7,514 nt of DNA, from positions 1 through 7,514 of the forward strand of contig PBPD01000123.1 of assembly GCA_002725445.1 (NCBI GenBank), in the 5' to 3' direction. The translations under genes were made by a program, and so were the position numbers. Below are positions 5,300 through 7,514 of this stretch, piece after piece. Source of the DNA: Rickettsiales bacterium. GTDB taxonomy: Bacteria; Pseudomonadota; Alphaproteobacteria; Rickettsiales; UBA3002. The stretch's first letter is position 1. Each line of letters begins with the position of its first letter. The notes beneath the pieces were generated by a model. The model saw nothing but the letters and a program-made list of their open reading frames with translations. It ran no database searches and was not told where the DNA came from.

Positions 5300-6391
5300 A
5301 TGAGCACATTATTTGAACCTACAAAAGTCGGCGCAATCGAGGTGAAAAACCGCGTATTCATGGCGCCGCTGACCCGCAATCGTGCGCAAGCAAACGGCGT
5401 ACCCGGCGATCTGGCCGCCACCTACTACGCCCAACGTGCCAGCGCAGGCCTTATCATCAGCGAAGCCACCCAAATCAGCCCGCTCGCCAAAGGCTACATC
5501 AACACCCCCGGCATTTACACGGACGAACAGGTCGAAGGCTGGGAAGTCATCACCAATGCGGTGCACACCAAAGGCGGTAAAATTGTGCTGCAATTGTGGC
5601 ATGTAGGGCGCATCAGCCACACCGACATTCTGCCCGAAGGCGAACAACCACTGGCTCCGTCAGCGATTCGTGCCAATGCCCAAACCGTGACGGAGAATGG
5701 CCGCACTGATGTGTCGGAACCACGCGCCATGACCGAAGAAGACATCCGCAACACCATCGCCGACTATAAACACGCGGCGCACATGGCACGCAAAGCAGGC
5801 TTCGACGGGGTCGAGATTCACGCTGCTAACGGCTATCTCATCGACCAGTTTATCGATGCGTCCACCAACACACGCGAGGACGCCTATGGCGGCTCGGTAG
5901 AAAATCGCCTGCGCTTGCTGAAAGAAGTGACCGATGTGGTCACGGAAGTATGGGGCGCAGAACGTGTAGGCGTGCGCCTGTCGCCTACCGGCACGTTTAA
6001 TGATATGAACGAGCCGAACCCGCTTTCCACCTATGGCGCCGCGATCGAAATGCTCAACAGTTACGGGCTGGCCTATCTGCATTTTGTCGAGCGCTTCCCC
6101 GGACTGGAAGTCAACAATGCCGATTTGCTGGTGCTGCAACAATTACGCGCACGCTGGAACGGGTTTTACCTTGCCAACGGCGATTACGATCTGCTCAGCT
6201 CGCAAGACACGGTCGATTCCGGCCATGCCGATGCCGTGGCATTTGGACGTCCGTTCATTGCCAACCCCGATCTGCCCGAACGGCTGGAGCGAGGTGCAGC
6301 ACTCAACGAGCCAGACCACGACACATTCTATGGCGGTGGCGCGGAAGGCTATACCGACTATCCATTTATGAATGAGGCAGAAGCCGCGTAA
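5300..6391 (+). CDS. Old Yellow Enzyme family FMN-dependent alkene reductase (NemA-like)
   Basis: The enzyme has 363 residues, full length for the classical OYE class of TIM-barrel flavoproteins. These use NAD(P)H and FMN to reduce activated C=C bonds in enones, maleimides and nitro compounds, and act in the cytosol. Visible family features are FMAPLTRNRA near the N-terminus (Thr25, the flavin-tuning Thr), LQLWHVGRISH (Gln98), and EIHAANGYLIDQF with the substrate-binding pair His174/Asn177 and the proton donor Tyr179. They continue with NTREDAYGGSVENR, GVRLSP (Arg226, flavin contact), AFGRPFIANPDLPERL (Arg317, FMN phosphate) and the C-terminal TFYGGGAEGYTDYP. This pattern is closest to NemA-type proteobacterial enzymes; the exact substrate is not known. 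The gene has its own promoter and terminator and converges with fghA-adhC. Confidence 0.95.
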   Translation: MSTLFEPTKVGAIEVKNRVFMAPLTRNRAQANGVPGDLAATYYAQRASAGLIISEATQISPLAKGYINTPGIYTDEQVEGWEVITNAVHTKGGKIVLQLWHVGRISHTDILPEGEQPLAPSAIRANAQTVTENGRTDVSEPRAMTEEDIRNTIADYKHAAHMARKAGFDGVEIHAANGYLIDQFIDASTNTREDAYGGSVENRLRLLKEVTDVVTEVWGAERVGVRLSPTGTFNDMNEPNPLSTYGAAIEMLNSYGLAYLHFVERFPGLEVNNADLLVLQQLRARWNGFYLANGDYDLLSSQDTVDSGHADAVAFGRPFIANPDLPERLERGAALNEPDHDTFYGGGAEGYTDYPFMNEAEAA

Positions 6392-6429
6392 CCCGCACTT
6401 TCTGCATTACGATTTCATTTCGTTTTTTC

Positions 6430-6442
6430 CACACACACACAC
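6430..6442. repeat. Short (CA)n dinucleotide tract
   Basis: Six and a half CA units lie between the ene-reductase stop codon and its terminator. The tract is non-coding and too short to suggest more than chance or minor slippage. Confidence 0.6.
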
Positions 6443-6444
6443 TT

Positions 6445-6468
6445 AAACCCCGCTCCGGCGGGGTTTTT
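6445..6468 (+). terminator. Rho-independent terminator of the ene-reductase gene, possibly bidirectional
   Basis: A perfect 9-bp stem, AAACCCCGC (6445-6453) and GCGGGGTTT (6458-6466), has a TCCG loop and is followed by more T residues, giving TTTTT in total. It is a textbook intrinsic terminator for the rightward gene. The A residues at the start of the stem give a short T run on the other strand, and it lies 11 nt beyond the fghA stop codon, so it may also end the leftward adhC-fghA transcript. Confidence 0.9.
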
Positions 6469-6479
6469 GTTGTGCCGTG

Positions 6480-7334
6480 TCACTCACCCGTCAGAATGTC
6501 AGCGTGATGCTGCAAATGGTCGGCCATAAAGGTCTGAATAAAGAAATAGCTGTGATCATACGCCTCGTGACGACGCAAGCTCAGCGGATGACTCACCGCC
6601 GCGCACGCCGCTTCAAACAGGTCAGGATGCAGCTGGTCTTCGAGGAACTGATCATCCATGCCCTGATCAATCAGGATGGGCGGGCGGAACCCTCCGCCCC
6701 ATTCATTTTGCGAACGCTCCATTAGCACGCTGGCATCGTGCTGCGCCCAGGCTTCTTTGTCCTCGCCCAGATAGGCGCTGAACGCCTTGTCGCCCCACGC
6801 GCACATCGTAGGCGCACAGATCGGCGCAAAGGCCGACGCGCTTTTGAACTTGTCAGGGTATTTCAGATAGAGTGTCAGCGCACCATGCCCGCCCATCGAA
6901 TGGCCAAAAATACCCACACGCTGCGCATCCACGGGAAACTGCCCGATCACCAAATCATACAGCTCATCCACAATATAGGATTCCATCTGGTAATGCTGCG
7001 CCCACGGGTCTTGCGTGGCATTGAGGTAAAAGCTTGCCCCCTGCCCCAGATCATACGCATCATTGTCGGCCACATTCTCACCGCGCGGGCTGGTGTCAGG
7101 TGCTACCAGCACCAAACCCAGCTTGGCCGCCACCGCATAGGCATTGGCCTTGGTGGTGAAATTCTCAGGCGTGCAGGTCAGCCCTGCTAAATAAAACAGG
7201 GTCGGGCAATCTGCATCATCGGCATTGGGTGGCACAAACACGGTGGCCTGCATGGTACAGCCAGTGCTTTCCGCCTCATGCTCGACATAATACACCACGC
7301 CGCCATGGCAGTGATGTTGTTTTACAATCTCCAT
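6480..7334 (-). CDS. fghA: S-formylglutathione hydrolase
   Basis: The enzyme has 284 residues, the usual length for this cytosolic alpha/beta-hydrolase (esterase D family). It hydrolyses S-formylglutathione to formate and glutathione, the step after class III alcohol dehydrogenase in formaldehyde oxidation. The nucleophile elbow GHSMGGHGA gives Ser146. The conserved DQGMDDQFL supplies the catalytic Asp (Asp228 by alignment, Asp227 adjacent), and YDHSYFFI gives His261. Other signature elements are LFYLAGLTCTPENF, with the conserved Cys54 near the active site, APDTSPRG, and GASFYLNAT. The start at 7334 is supported by AGGGGG 5 nt upstream, which overlaps the adhC stop codon. The coupling to adhC, 9 nt upstream, confirms the role. 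Confidence 0.97.
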   Translation of the reverse strand: MEIVKQHHCHGGVVYYVEHEAESTGCTMQATVFVPPNADDADCPTLFYLAGLTCTPENFTTKANAYAVAAKLGLVLVAPDTSPRGENVADNDAYDLGQGASFYLNATQDPWAQHYQMESYIVDELYDLVIGQFPVDAQRVGIFGHSMGGHGALTLYLKYPDKFKSASAFAPICAPTMCAWGDKAFSAYLGEDKEAWAQHDASVLMERSQNEWGGGFRPPILIDQGMDDQFLEDQLHPDLFEAACAAVSHPLSLRRHEAYDHSYFFIQTFMADHLQHHADILTGE

Positions 7335-7339
7335 GTCAG

Positions 7340-7345
7340 CCCCCT
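7340..7345 (-). promoter_or_regulatory. fghA ribosome binding site overlapping the adhC stop codon
   Basis: On the minus strand the sequence reads TAGGGGGC: the TAG stop of adhC (7344-7346) runs straight into the AGGGGG site for fghA. Ribosomes finishing adhC would end on the fghA start region, which favours translational coupling and matched amounts of the two enzymes. Confidence 0.7.
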
Positions 7346-7514
7346 AAAATGTCACGACCGAGCGGATCGATTCGCCCTTATGCATCAGATCAAACGCGGT
7401 GTTAATCTCGTCCAGCGGCATAGTGTGGGTAATCATCGAATCGATATCGATTTTACCATCCATATACCAATCGACAATTTTCGGCACATCGGTGCGTCCA
7501 CGCGCGCCACCAAA
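7344..7514 (-). CDS. adhC: S-(hydroxymethyl)glutathione dehydrogenase / class III alcohol dehydrogenase, C-terminal part
   Basis: The last 56 codons and TAG stop of this gene are present; the start lies beyond the window end. The translation begins FGGARGRTDVPKIVDWYMDG and ends with a SIRSVVTF tail, with THTMPLDEINTAFDLMHKG between. This is the highly conserved C-terminus of the zinc-dependent class III enzyme (also called FrmA or FlhA), which oxidises the formaldehyde-glutathione adduct to S-formylglutathione with NAD+ and can also reduce S-nitrosoglutathione. The zinc and nucleotide-binding parts are not visible. The next gene, fghA, uses the product of this enzyme. The identification rests on sequence recognition plus this pairing. 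Confidence 0.94.
   Translation of the reverse strand, partial: FGGARGRTDVPKIVDWYMDGKIDIDSMITHTMPLDEINTAFDLMHKGESIRSVVTF

Noticed and set aside
6477..7190. Plus-strand open frames 6477-6725 and 6738-7190
   Set aside because: They lie opposite fghA, whose catalytic motifs are unmistakable. Their products resemble no known protein.

Overview
The window is an ordinary-looking stretch of bacterial chromosome, densely coded, with genes on both strands and short intergenic gaps. The GC content looks intermediate. Shine-Dalgarno sites are clear (AGGAGG, AAGGGG, AGGGGG) and promoters fit sigma70 boxes. The gene set fits a Gram-negative proteobacterium: glutathione-dependent formaldehyde oxidation (adhC-fghA), a SulP transporter with a STAS domain, an Old Yellow Enzyme, and several proteins with Sec signal peptides. 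I lean towards Alphaproteobacteria, but that is an inference from gene style and not a demonstrated assignment. No insertion sequence, phage gene, CRISPR array, tRNA or rRNA was seen.

Positions 1-1304 hold two tandem histidine-phosphatase (phosphoglycerate-mutase-like) paralogues on the + strand. The first is cut by the window edge. They are about 58% identical over the shared part by hand count and share an unusual C-terminal tail. Positions 1321-2868 carry a convergent SulP anion transporter on the - strand with a GTG start.

Positions 2971-5151 form a + strand run of small proteins. Two secreted proteins lie 18 nt apart, both with a cysteine-bracketed helical region, and the second adds a cysteine-rich C-terminal domain that I do not recognise. 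They are followed by a single-domain haem globin with its own good promoter, then a secreted single fasciclin-domain protein ending in a strong terminator.

Positions 5300-6391 encode an Old Yellow Enzyme-type FMN ene-reductase with its own promoter and a strong terminator. Converging on that terminator from the - strand are S-formylglutathione hydrolase (fghA) and, upstream of it and cut by the window end, the class III alcohol dehydrogenase adhC. The last two catalyse successive steps of glutathione-dependent formaldehyde oxidation. Together with the ene-reductase they make a small reactive-electrophile detoxification neighbourhood.

The least explained part is 2971-3972, the pair of secreted cysteine proteins. 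I see no convincing evidence for a larger undescribed system.
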